DNA from: an uncultured Pelagibacteraceae bacterium
GTDB lineage: Bacteria; Pseudomonadota; Alphaproteobacteria; Pelagibacterales; Pelagibacteraceae
Direction: 5' to 3'
Assembly (NCBI GenBank): GCA_902576375.1
Contig: CACGUZ010000001.1
Span: 62,001-126,000 of the forward strand
Length of the DNA stretch: 64,000 nt
Each line of letters begins with the position of its first letter. The first letter of the stretch is position 1. Of this stretch, positions 27,450 through 37,613 are shown in pieces. The notes beneath the pieces were generated by a model. It saw only the letters and a program-made list of their open reading frames with translations, was not told where the DNA came from and ran no database searches. A program made the translations under genes and the position numbers.

Positions 27450-28943
27450 ATGAAATTAATTGAACATTTTGTAGGTGGAAAGATAATTCCCGGAAGTTCA
27501 GACAAAAAAGGAAAAGTTTTTAACCCCGCTACTGGTGAACAGGAAAAGCAAGTAAGACTTGCCACCTCAAGTGATTTAGATCAAGCAGTAGAGATTGCAA
27601 AAAAAGCTTTTGAGACATGGTCATTAAAACCTTCACTCCAAAGAGCAAGGATAATGTTTAAGTTTAAAGAGTTAATTGAAAAAAATTCTGATGAACTTAC
27701 ACAATTAATTGTTTCTGAACACGGAAAAGTTTATGAGGATGCAAAAGGTTCATTAACACGAGGATTAGAAGTTGTAGAATTTGCTTGCGGAATTCCACAT
27801 TTACTTAAAGGAGAATTTTCAGAAAATGTAGGGACAGATGTTGACAGCTGGTCAATGCGTCAACCACTAGGTGTTGTTGCCGGAATAACACCATTTAATT
27901 TTCCAGCTATGGTCCCGATGTGGATGTTTCCAATTGCTATTGCATGCGGAAATACATTTATATTAAAGCCATCAGAAAAAGACCCCTCTTGTGCAATAAG
28001 ATTAGCAGAATTATTGAAAGAAGCTGGTCTTCCAGACGGTGTATTTAATGTGATAAATGGAGACAAAGAAGCAGTAGATGCAATTTTAAATAACAAAGAT
28101 ATTAAAGCAGTTAGTTTTGTTGGTTCAACTCCTATTGCTAAATATATTTATGAAAATTCAGCCAAAAATGAAAAAAGAGTTCAAGCATTAGGAGGAGCTA
28201 AAAATCATTTAGTAGTAATGCCAGACTGTGATTTAGATGGTGCTGTGAATGGCTTAATGGGTGCAGCTTATGGCTCCGCTGGAGAAAGATGTATGGCTCA
28301 ATCAGTGGCTGTAGCAGTTGGTGATATTGGAGATGAATTAGTGTCTAGATTATCAAAAAAAGCAGAGGCTTTAAAAGTTGGACCAGGAATGGACAAAAAC
28401 TCAGAAATGGGCCCTTTAGTCACTAAAGAACATTTAGAAAAAGTAAAAAGTTATGTTGATTTGGGTGTAAAAGAGGGTGCGAAATTAGTTGTTGATGGAA
28501 GAAATTTAAAGTTACAAGGATATGAAAATGGCTTTTACATTGGTGGCTGTTTATTTGATAACGTGACAAAAGATATGAGGATTTATAAAGAGGAAATATT
28601 TGGCCCAGTTCTATCTGTCGTAAGGGTTAAAACTTTTGATGAAGCTTCTAAATTAATAAATGATCATGAATATGGAAATGGTGTAAGTATTTATACAAGA
28701 GATGGAGATGCTGGTAGAACTTTTGCAAGCAAGATTCAGGTTGGAATGGTCGGTATAAATGTGCCAATACCTGTGCCGATGGCTTTTCATAGTTTTGGTG
28801 GTTGGAAAAGATCTTTGTTTGGAGATAGTGCAATGCATGGAATGGAAGGAATAAAATTTTATACTAAATTAAAAACGATAACCTCAAGATGGCCCTCAGG
28901 AATTAGATCTAGTGCTGAATTTGTGATGCCAACAATGAAGTAA
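27450..28943 (+). CDS. mmsA: CoA-acylating methylmalonate/malonate-semialdehyde dehydrogenase
   Basis: A 497-residue aldehyde dehydrogenase of the MmsA group. GITPFNFPAMVPMWMFPIA near residue 144 is diagnostic, and the nucleophile is Cys281 in GSAGERCMAQSVA. MmsA converts methylmalonate semialdehyde to propionyl-CoA and malonate semialdehyde to acetyl-CoA, using NAD and CoA. It sits between sdhB and mdh, so its CoA-ester product would enter the TCA cycle made by its neighbours. It may serve valine, inositol, beta-alanine or acrylate breakdown. Confidence 0.93.
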   Translation: MKLIEHFVGGKIIPGSSDKKGKVFNPATGEQEKQVRLATSSDLDQAVEIAKKAFETWSLKPSLQRARIMFKFKELIEKNSDELTQLIVSEHGKVYEDAKGSLTRGLEVVEFACGIPHLLKGEFSENVGTDVDSWSMRQPLGVVAGITPFNFPAMVPMWMFPIAIACGNTFILKPSEKDPSCAIRLAELLKEAGLPDGVFNVINGDKEAVDAILNNKDIKAVSFVGSTPIAKYIYENSAKNEKRVQALGGAKNHLVVMPDCDLDGAVNGLMGAAYGSAGERCMAQSVAVAVGDIGDELVSRLSKKAEALKVGPGMDKNSEMGPLVTKEHLEKVKSYVDLGVKEGAKLVVDGRNLKLQGYENGFYIGGCLFDNVTKDMRIYKEEIFGPVLSVVRVKTFDEASKLINDHEYGNGVSIYTRDGDAGRTFASKIQVGMVGINVPIPVPMAFHSFGGWKRSLFGDSAMHGMEGIKFYTKLKTITSRWPSGIRSSAEFVMPTMK

Positions 28944-28946
28944 TAA

Positions 28947-29911
<965 letters not shown>

Positions 29912-29912
<1 letters not shown>

Positions 29913-31072
29913 TGAATATACACGAGCATCAGGCAAAACAAATTTTAAAAAAATTTGGAGCAATTGTACCAGAAGGTGTTTTTGGTTTAACGGTTGAGGA
30001 ACTTTTAAAGAAATGTAAGTCATTAAAAACAGAAAAATATGTTTTAAAAGCTCAAATTCATGCAGGTGGAAGAGGGAAAGCAGGAGGTGTTAAAATTCTG
30101 AATAATCTCGAAGAACTTGAGAAATCAGCTAAAGAGCTTTTAGGAAAAAAATTAGTAACTCATCAGACAGGACCTGAAGGAAGAGAAGTTAAAAGATTAT
30201 ATGTTGAAGTTTCGTCAGATATTGAGAAAGAATTTTATTTATCATGTTTGGTAGATAGAGCTTCTTCAAAAATTGCTTTTATCTCTAGTGACCAAGGTGG
30301 AATGGACATTGAGGATGTAGCGAGCAAATCACCTGACAAAATTTCGACAACTAAAGTAGAATTAAAAGAAGAAATTTCAAATGAGGAGTGTGAAAAGATT
30401 GTTCAAATATTTAAATTAGAGAACAATCTAAAAAACGAAGCAATATCTTTAATTAAATCAATCTATAAGATGTTTGTTGAAACTGACGCAAATATGGTTG
30501 AAATAAATCCTTTAATACTCACAAAAGAAAAAAAAATTATTTGTTTAGACGCAAAAGTAAATTTTGATAGTAACGCTTTGTTTAGACATCCTGAAATTTT
30601 AGATCTTAGAGATTTGAATGAGGAAGATCCTACTGAAATTGAAGCTAGTAAACATGACCTAGCTTATATCAAATTAGATGGCAGCATTGGATGCATGGTT
30701 AACGGAGCTGGTTTAGCAATGGCCACTATGGATATAATAAAATTATATGGAGAAGAGCCAGCAAATTTTTTAGATGTTGGCGGGGGAGCATCAAAAGAAA
30801 AAGTCTCAGCGGCTTTCAAAATAATTTTATCAGATAAAAATGTAAAAGGTATATTAATCAATATTTTTGGTGGCATAATGCGATGTGATGTACTAGCTCA
30901 AGGCGTTGTAGATGCTGCAAAAGAAATGAAAATCAATGTTCCTTTGGTAGTCAGACTAGCTGGTACAAATTTTAAAGAAGGTAAAGAAATATTAGATAAT
31001 TCAGGTTTAAAATTAATATCTGCTGAAAATTTAGATGATGCGGCCAAAAAAATTGTTGAGGCAATTAAGTAA
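29912..31072 (+). CDS. sucC: Succinyl-CoA synthetase beta subunit
   Basis: A 386-residue ATP-grasp subunit that binds nucleotide and the succinate site. It begins MNIHEHQAKQILKKFG and contains KAQIHAGGRGKAGGV near residue 46, MVEINPL near 195, and GGIMRCDVLAQGVV near 325, all typical. It is followed directly by sucD with no gap. Normal length. Confidence 0.98.
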
Positions 31073-31948
31073 ATGTCAGTTTTAGTCAATAAAAATACTA
31101 GATTAATCTGTCAAGGATTTACAGGTTCCCATGGAACATTTCACTCTGAGCAAGCAATCAAATATGGAACAAATTTAGTAGGTGGAGTGACACCAAAAAA
31201 AGGTGGCCAAAAACATTTGGGCCTTCCAGTTTTTAATACAGTGAAAGAGGCAAGAGAATCCGAGGGAGCTAATGCAACTATGATATACGTCCCAGCTAAA
31301 TTTGCAGCCTCAGCAATTATTGAAGCAATAGATGCATCTGTAGAACTAATTGTATGCATAACTGAAGGGATACCTATTCAGGATATGTTAAAAGTTAAAC
31401 AGAGATTGAATAATTCAAAAAGTAGACTGATAGGCCCCAACTGTCCAGGTGTCATAACTCCTGATGAGTGTAAAATTGGTATAATGCCTGGCAGCATTCA
31501 TAAAAAAGGAACAGTTGGAATAGTTTCAAGATCAGGAACTTTAACTTATGAAGCAGTAGCTCAGACTACAGAAAATGGATTAGGACAATCAACTTGCATT
31601 GGGATTGGAGGTGATCCTATCAATGGTACAAATTTTATAGATTGTCTAGATCTATTTTTAAACGATGAGGATACTCAATCAATTTTAATGATTGGTGAAA
31701 TTGGAGGGACAGCTGAAGAAGAGGCTGCAGATTTCATTAAAAATCATAAAATAAAAAAACCAATCGTTGGATTTATAGCAGGCGTTACTGCCCCACCAGG
31801 ACGAAGAATGGGTCATGCAGGGGCCATAATCTCAGGTGGTAAAGGTGGCGCGAAGGAAAAGATTAAAAAAATGGAGGATTGCGGAATAACCATGGCCAAC
31901 TCTCCATCAAAGATTGGAAAAACATTATTAAATAAATTGTCTAATTGA
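31073..31948 (+). CDS. sucD: Succinyl-CoA synthetase alpha subunit
   Basis: A 291-residue CoA-binding subunit. [16 protein letters not shown] near residue 13 is the CoA-site motif, [10 protein letters not shown] lies near 122, and the phosphorylated histidine is in [15 protein letters not shown] near 245. It forms the heterotetramer with SucC. A candidate promoter for sucA overlaps its 3' end. Confidence 0.98.
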   Translation: MSVLVNKNTRLICQGFTGSHGTFHSEQAIKYGTNLVGGVTPKKGGQKHLGLPVFNTVKEARESEGANATMIYVPAKFAASAIIEAIDASVELIVCITEGIPIQDMLKVKQRLNNSKSRLIGPNCPGVITPDECKIGIMPGSIHKKGTVGIVSRSGTLTYEAVAQTTENGLGQSTCIGIGGDPINGTNFIDCLDLFLNDEDTQSILMIGEIGGTAEEEAADFIKNHKIKKPIVGFIAGVTAPPGRRMGHAGAIISGGKGGAKEKIKKMEDCGITMANSPSKIGKTLLNKLSN

Positions 31949-31972
31949 AAAATTTCTCTCTAGGTCTATATT
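31945..31972 (+). promoter_or_regulatory. Candidate sigma-70 promoter for sucA
   Basis: TTGAAA (31945-31950) and TATATT (31967-31972) are 16 bases apart. Transcription would start near 31979, leaving only about 5 bases before the sucA ATG at 31984. It would allow sucAB-lpd expression apart from the upstream block. Motif reading only. Confidence 0.4.
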
Positions 31973-31983
31973 AACTAATAGCG

Positions 31984-34857
31984 ATGTCATCTTCTAAAAA
32001 TCTTGAATTTGAAAAGACTGCTTTCTTAAGTAAATCCAATAGTGCTTTTATTGAGGAGATGTATCTTAAGTTTGTTAATAATGATCCATCTTTGCCTGAT
32101 AGCTGGAAAATATATTTCAATCAGATCGGTGATGAAGCAGACATAATTGTAAATGAAATCAATGGTCCATCCTGGAGTCCATCAAAAAAAGTATCAATCA
32201 AAAAATTACAAAATTTGAATAATGGTAACGAAAATCAAGGTGAATTAGTTTCAAAACAATCTAATGCAAATTCTATAAAAGCTGTTGCTATGATTAGATC
32301 TTACAGACAGAGAGGTCATTTGATTGCTAAATTAGATCCTCTAGGTCTTTTAAAAGCCGATTATTTAGAAGAACTCCATCCTGAGTCATATGGATTTAAG
32401 AAGAAGGAATATAATAATAAAATTTTTTTAGATGGAGTCATTAATAGACAATACTCTAGCATTTCTGAAATTTTAAAATTTTTAAGAGAAAAATATTGTG
32501 GATCCTTAGGTTTTGAATATATGCATATTTCAAATCCAACTGAAAGAAAATGGTTTAGAGACAGAGTTGAAAAAGCAGATGATTTTAAATTCACTCAGAA
32601 TGGAAAAGAAGCCATTCTTAACAAATTAATTCAAGCTGAAGGTTTTGAAAAATTTTTACACACAAAATATGTTGGTACAAAAAGATTTGGTTTAGATGGA
32701 GGCGAAAGTTTAATCCCCGCCCTTGAGCAAATAATTAAAATTGGTGGTCAATCAAAAGTAAAAGAAGTTAAAATAGGAATGTCCCATAGAGGCAGATTGA
32801 ATGTTTTAGCCAATGTCTTACAAAAATCTTATAAAAAAATTTTCAATGAATTTGCTGGAGAGATTAGTTCAAAATCAGAGGACGATACAGGAGATGTCAA
32901 ATATCATTTAGGGGCTTCATCAAATAGAGAATTTGATGGAAATCAAGTGCATGTAAGTTTAACAGATAATCCATCACATCTTGAAGCAGTAAACCCTGTA
33001 GTTTTAGGACAGACAAGGGCTAAACAATATTTCCATAAGGATAGAGAGAGAAATAAAGTTATACCCATTTTAATTCATGGAGATGCAGCCTTTGCAGGCC
33101 AGGGAGTTGTAGCAGAATGTTTTGCAATGTCTGGTCTTCCAGGACATAATACAGGTGGAACTATCCATATTATAGTGAACAACCAAATAGGATTTACTAC
33201 AAGTCCAAGATTTGCAAGATCATCACCTTACCCTTCTGATATTGCTAAAATGGTTGAAGCGCCAATCATCCATGTTAACGGTGATGATCCTGAGGCAGTT
33301 GTTTATGCTGCAAGAATAGCAACTGACTTTAGATTAAAATTTAACAGGGATGTTGTTATAGACTTAATTTGTTATAGAAGATTTGGTCATAATGAGGGAG
33401 ATGAGCCGTCTTTTACTCAACCCTTAATGTATAAAAAAATCCGTTCACACCCGTCACCCATCAAAGTTTATGGTGAAAAATTAATAAATGAAGGATCAAT
33501 TACTGATGATTATTTTAGAAGATCTATAAAAGAATTTAAGGAATTACTTGATGATCAATATAAGAATGCAAAAAATTATAAGCCTAAAATTGAATGGTTT
33601 GAGGGTACATGGTCAAGATATAAACCAGCGAGAGGAAAAGATAAAAGAGGCGTTACGGGTTATGATGTTAAAAAATTAAAAAATATTTCTGAAAAAATAA
33701 ATACAATACCTAAAGAAATTAACATCCATAAAACTATCGCTAAAGTATTAGAAAATAGAAAATCAAACGTCAATAATGAGAAAAAAATTGATTGGTCTAC
33801 AGCTGAAGCTTTGGCGTTTGGATCTTTGTTAGAGGAAGGTTATCCAGTAAGATTGGTTGGTCAGGACTCGGGAAGAGGTACATTTAGTCAAAGACATTCA
33901 GTATTAAGAAATCAAATAGATAATTCTCGATATGTTCCGTTAAACAAAATATCTAAAAATCAAAAGAATTTTGAAATTGTAGACAGTTTCTTATCTGAAT
34001 TAGCTGTTTTAGGCTTTGAATACGGTTATAGTTTAGTTGAACCTAATACACTTACAATTTGGGAAGCTCAATTTGGTGATTTTGCTAATGGTGCTCAAGT
34101 AGTCATAGATCAATTTATTGCTTCAGGAGAAAGAAAATGGTCAAGAGCTTCTGGGTTAGTTATGTTATTGCCTCACGGCTATGAAGGTCAAGGTCCTGAG
34201 CATTCTTCTGCTAGATTAGAAAGATTTTTACAATTAAGTTCAAATGACAATATGCAGGTATTGAATTGCACAACACCTGCAAACTATTTTCATGCACTAA
34301 GAAGACAAATGCATAGAGATTTCAGAAAACCTTTAGTTATAATGACTCCAAAATCTTTACTTAGACATAAACATTGTGTTTCAAGCTTAAGCGATTTTAG
34401 TAAAAAAAACACATTTCACAGAGTTTTATGGGATCACGCAATAGATCCAAAGGTAAAAGGTTTTATTAAATTGAAAAAAAAGGAAAAAATTAAAAAAGTA
34501 ATTTTATGTTCAGGAAAAATTTATTTTGATTTGCTTGAGGCTAGAGAAAAATTTAAAAGAGATGATCTTATATTTTATAGAATTGAGCAACTTTATCCTT
34601 TTCCAGCTAAGGCACTTGCAAAAGAGCTAAAACCTTATGCAAAAAAAGCTAAATTTTATTGGTGTCAGGAAGAGCCAAAAAATATGGGAGCTTGGTTTTC
34701 TGCTAGGGATTATATCCAATGGACATTAGATAATATAAAGGCTAATAATAAAAAGATTTCTTATATTGGAAGAAGTCCAGATGCGTCACCAGCTACTGGT
34801 TATGCAAAAAGACATATTTCACAACAACAAGAAATTATTAAGAAAGTTTTTGAATAA
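31984..34857 (+). CDS. sucA: 2-oxoglutarate dehydrogenase E1 component
   Basis: A 957-residue thiamine diphosphate enzyme that decarboxylates 2-oxoglutarate. The N-terminal SucB-binding helix (FIEEMYLKFVNNDPSLPDSW) is present, then KIGMSHRGRLNVLANV, HGDAAFAGQGVV and the TPP/Mg motif GDDPEAV with NNQIGFTT. The C-terminal pyrimidine domain includes RLVGQDSGRGTFSQRH and HGYEGQGPEHSSARLER. Slightly longer than E. coli SucA (933 residues). sucB follows after 6 bases. Confidence 0.98.
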   Translation: MSSSKNLEFEKTAFLSKSNSAFIEEMYLKFVNNDPSLPDSWKIYFNQIGDEADIIVNEINGPSWSPSKKVSIKKLQNLNNGNENQGELVSKQSNANSIKAVAMIRSYRQRGHLIAKLDPLGLLKADYLEELHPESYGFKKKEYNNKIFLDGVINRQYSSISEILKFLREKYCGSLGFEYMHISNPTERKWFRDRVEKADDFKFTQNGKEAILNKLIQAEGFEKFLHTKYVGTKRFGLDGGESLIPALEQIIKIGGQSKVKEVKIGMSHRGRLNVLANVLQKSYKKIFNEFAGEISSKSEDDTGDVKYHLGASSNREFDGNQVHVSLTDNPSHLEAVNPVVLGQTRAKQYFHKDRERNKVIPILIHGDAAFAGQGVVAECFAMSGLPGHNTGGTIHIIVNNQIGFTTSPRFARSSPYPSDIAKMVEAPIIHVNGDDPEAVVYAARIATDFRLKFNRDVVIDLICYRRFGHNEGDEPSFTQPLMYKKIRSHPSPIKVYGEKLINEGSITDDYFRRSIKEFKELLDDQYKNAKNYKPKIEWFEGTWSRYKPARGKDKRGVTGYDVKKLKNISEKINTIPKEINIHKTIAKVLENRKSNVNNEKKIDWSTAEALAFGSLLEEGYPVRLVGQDSGRGTFSQRHSVLRNQIDNSRYVPLNKISKNQKNFEIVDSFLSELAVLGFEYGYSLVEPNTLTIWEAQFGDFANGAQVVIDQFIASGERKWSRASGLVMLLPHGYEGQGPEHSSARLERFLQLSSNDNMQVLNCTTPANYFHALRRQMHRDFRKPLVIMTPKSLLRHKHCVSSLSDFSKKNTFHRVLWDHAIDPKVKGFIKLKKKEKIKKVILCSGKIYFDLLEAREKFKRDDLIFYRIEQLYPFPAKALAKELKPYAKKAKFYWCQEEPKNMGAWFSARDYIQWTLDNIKANNKKISYIGRSPDASPATGYAKRHISQQQEIIKKVFE

Positions 34858-34863
34858 TTTAAA

Positions 34864-36189
34864 ATGAGTGAAAAAATATTAGTTCCAGTTTTAGGCGAAA
34901 GTATTACAGAAGCCACAGTTGCAAAATGGTTAAAAAATAAAGGAGAAACAGTAGATGCAGATGAGCCTATTGTAGAATTAGAGACTGACAAAGTTAATTT
35001 GGAAGTACCGTCTCCTGTTACAGGGAAATTAGTTGAAATTAATTCTCAAGATGGATCAACTGTTAAAGTGGGTGAAATTTTGGGTTTAGTTACTGAGATT
35101 GAAGGTGAAGTTAAAAAATCGAATAAAATAGAGAAAATTCAGCCCTCAAATTTACAAAAAAAAGAGGAGATTAAAGAAAAAGATAACGTAATCAAGTTAG
35201 ATCCAATTAAAGAACAAGCCGAGTTAGGTATATTTGAAGAAGAGAATAATAGTAATGATTTAAAAGAGGAACCACTGGTTTTAACAGAGGAAATAAAAAA
35301 CAGTCACATAGAGGAAAATTCTACTGAGGAAAGTCAAATATTATCTCCAGCTGTAAGAAAAATGGTAGATGAAAATAATATTGACGTTAAGTCAGTAAAA
35401 GGATCCGGGAAAGATGGACGAATACTAAAAGGCGATTTGATAAGTCTGATGGGAATTAATCCTCCACCTTCAGATAGAAAGATTAAATATGGTCAAGAAG
35501 AGCGTATTAAAATGACTAGGTTAAGGCAAACTATAGCAAAAAGATTGAAACAAGCTCAGGATAATGCAGCGTTACTTACTACTTTTAATGAAGTGGACAT
35601 GACAAATATAATTAACATGAGAAAAGAAAACCAGGAGGATTTCCAAAGTCGATATGGTATCAAGCTTGGCTTCATGTCGTTTTTTGTTAAGGCTTGTATA
35701 GTGGCTTTAAAAAATTTTCCAGCTGTTAATGCTGAAATAGATGAAGACACAATTGTTTACAAAAATTATTATAATATAAGTTTTGCGGTTGGAACAGATA
35801 AAGGTCTTGTAGTCCCGGTTTTAAAAAATGCAGACGAACTATCTTTTGCAGATATTGAAAAAAATATTAAAGAAATTTCTGAAAAAGCAAAAGATGGGAA
35901 ACTTGTGATTGAAGATCTCCAAGGAGGTACTTTTACTATTAGCAATGGTGGAGTTTATGGGTCAATGCTTTCAACTCCAATTCTTAACTTACCTCAATCT
36001 GGAGTATTAGGGATGCATAATATTGTTGATAGACCTATTGTAGTGGATGGTGAAATCAAGATAAGACCAGTAATGTATTTAGCTTTATCTTATGATCATA
36101 GAATTATTGACGGTAAAGAGTCTGTATCCTTTCTTAAAATGATCAAAGAAAGCCTTGAGGACCCTAGAAGGTTATTTTTGGATATTTAG
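34864..36189 (+). CDS. sucB: 2-oxoglutarate dehydrogenase E2, dihydrolipoamide succinyltransferase
   Basis: A 441-residue E2 subunit. One lipoyl domain (residues 1-75, lipoyl-lysine Lys43 in ETDKVNLEV), a long charged linker (about 80-150), a peripheral-subunit-binding domain ([15 protein letters not shown], near 159), and a catalytic core with His412 in SYDHRIIDG. It carries succinyl groups between E1 and CoA. The single lipoyl domain and the core fit the SucB subclass. lpd begins 1 base after its stop. Confidence 0.97.
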   Translation: MSEKILVPVLGESITEATVAKWLKNKGETVDADEPIVELETDKVNLEVPSPVTGKLVEINSQDGSTVKVGEILGLVTEIEGEVKKSNKIEKIQPSNLQKKEEIKEKDNVIKLDPIKEQAELGIFEEENNSNDLKEEPLVLTEEIKNSHIEENSTEESQILSPAVRKMVDENNIDVKSVKGSGKDGRILKGDLISLMGINPPPSDRKIKYGQEERIKMTRLRQTIAKRLKQAQDNAALLTTFNEVDMTNIINMRKENQEDFQSRYGIKLGFMSFFVKACIVALKNFPAVNAEIDEDTIVYKNYYNISFAVGTDKGLVVPVLKNADELSFADIEKNIKEISEKAKDGKLVIEDLQGGTFTISNGGVYGSMLSTPILNLPQSGVLGMHNIVDRPIVVDGEIKIRPVMYLALSYDHRIIDGKESVSFLKMIKESLEDPRRLFLDI

Positions 36190-36190
36190 G

Positions 36191-37591
36191 ATGTCGGAAA
36201 AATTTCAAGCAGTAGTTATAGGAGGTGGCCCAGGAGGTTATGTTTGCGCAATTAGACTTGCCCAACTAGGGTTAAAAACTGCATGTATAGAGTCCAGAGG
36301 ATCTCTTGGTGGCACATGCCTGAATATTGGATGTATCCCCTCAAAAAGTTTACTTAATCTATCTGAGGAATTTCATAAAGTTAAAGGTTTGGCAAATAAA
36401 GGTATTGAAATAGGAGAAGTAAAACTTAATCTTGATAAAATGATGAAGAGCAAGGACAAAGCAGTCACTGTTCTTACAAAAGGTGTAGAATTTCTTCTAA
36501 AAAAAAACAAAGTTACATATTTTAAAGGCCATGGAAGTTTTAAATCAAAAAATGAAATCTTAATAAAAGATGATCAAAAAAAAGAAACAATAGTTCAAAC
36601 TGAAAAAACAGTTATAGCCACAGGATCTGTACCAGTATCTCTACCGGGCATCGAAATAGATGAAAAAATAATAGTTTCATCAACTGGAGCTTTAAAATTA
36701 GAAAAAGTGCCCAATAAAATGGTTGTTGTTGGTGGAGGTTATATCGGCTTGGAGATGGGATCAGTGTGGTCAAGACTTGGTGCAAAAGTAGAAGTTGTTG
36801 AGTTTTTGGATCATATAACACCTGGTATGGATAAAGAAATTTCATCCGAGTTTATGAAAATTCTTAAAAAACAAGGAATGAAGTTTAATATGCAAAATAA
36901 AGTTGAAACAATTCAAAAAAATAATTCAGGTGCAGTGGTCTCAACAATTGATAAAGATGGAAATAAAAATAATTTTGAATGTGATGTAGTTTTAATTTCA
37001 GTTGGCAGAAAGCCAAATACAGATGGTTTAAATTTAAAAAATGCCGGGGTGAGTTTAGATGAAAAAAATAGAATAAAAACTGATAAGAAATTTAAAACAA
37101 ATATTGAAAATATTTATGCAATAGGTGATGTGATTGTTGGACCCATGCTTGCACACAAGGCTGAAGATGAGGGTATAGCAGTTGCAGAAAATATTGTAGG
37201 ACAATCAGGTCATGTAAACTATGATACAATACCAGGTGTGGTGTATACCTCACCAGAGGTCGCCTCAATTGGGAAAACAGAGGAGCAATTAAAAGAATTA
37301 AATAAAAGTTATAAGGTTGGTAAATTTTCATTTATGGCCAACTCTCGAGCTAAAGCTATAGATGATGCAGAAGGTTTTGTGAAAATTCTTGCAGATGCTG
37401 AGACAGATAAAGTTTTAGGCGCACATATAATTGGTCCTCATGCTGGAGAATTAATTGCCGAAATCGGTGTTGCAATGGAATTTGGTGCAAGCGCCGAGGA
37501 TATAGCAAGAACTTGTCATGCTCACCCAACTTTTTCAGAAGCAGTCAAAGAAGCTGCGTTATCAGTGGATAAAAGAGCAATACACTCTTAA
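36191..37591 (+). CDS. lpd: Dihydrolipoyl dehydrogenase (E3)
   Basis: A 466-residue flavoprotein reoxidising dihydrolipoamide with NAD. The redox pair is Cys43 and Cys48 in GGTCLNIGCIPSK. GGGPGGYVCAIRLAQLG is the FAD fold, GGGYIGLEMGSVW the NAD fold, and HAHPTFSEA holds the catalytic His-Glu. The ATG at 36191 is chosen over an in-frame start at 36155 that would run into sucB. It ends the TCA block. Confidence 0.97.
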   Translation: MSEKFQAVVIGGGPGGYVCAIRLAQLGLKTACIESRGSLGGTCLNIGCIPSKSLLNLSEEFHKVKGLANKGIEIGEVKLNLDKMMKSKDKAVTVLTKGVEFLLKKNKVTYFKGHGSFKSKNEILIKDDQKKETIVQTEKTVIATGSVPVSLPGIEIDEKIIVSSTGALKLEKVPNKMVVVGGGYIGLEMGSVWSRLGAKVEVVEFLDHITPGMDKEISSEFMKILKKQGMKFNMQNKVETIQKNNSGAVVSTIDKDGNKNNFECDVVLISVGRKPNTDGLNLKNAGVSLDEKNRIKTDKKFKTNIENIYAIGDVIVGPMLAHKAEDEGIAVAENIVGQSGHVNYDTIPGVVYTSPEVASIGKTEEQLKELNKSYKVGKFSFMANSRAKAIDDAEGFVKILADAETDKVLGAHIIGPHAGELIAEIGVAMEFGASAEDIARTCHAHPTFSEAVKEAALSVDKRAIHS

Positions 37592-37613
37592 TTTTTTTTC
37601 ATATTATAAAAAT

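Noticed and set aside
37518-37613. N-terminal extension of PriA
   Set aside because: These codons overlap lpd in another frame; the ATG at 37614 gives the normal PriA N-terminus.
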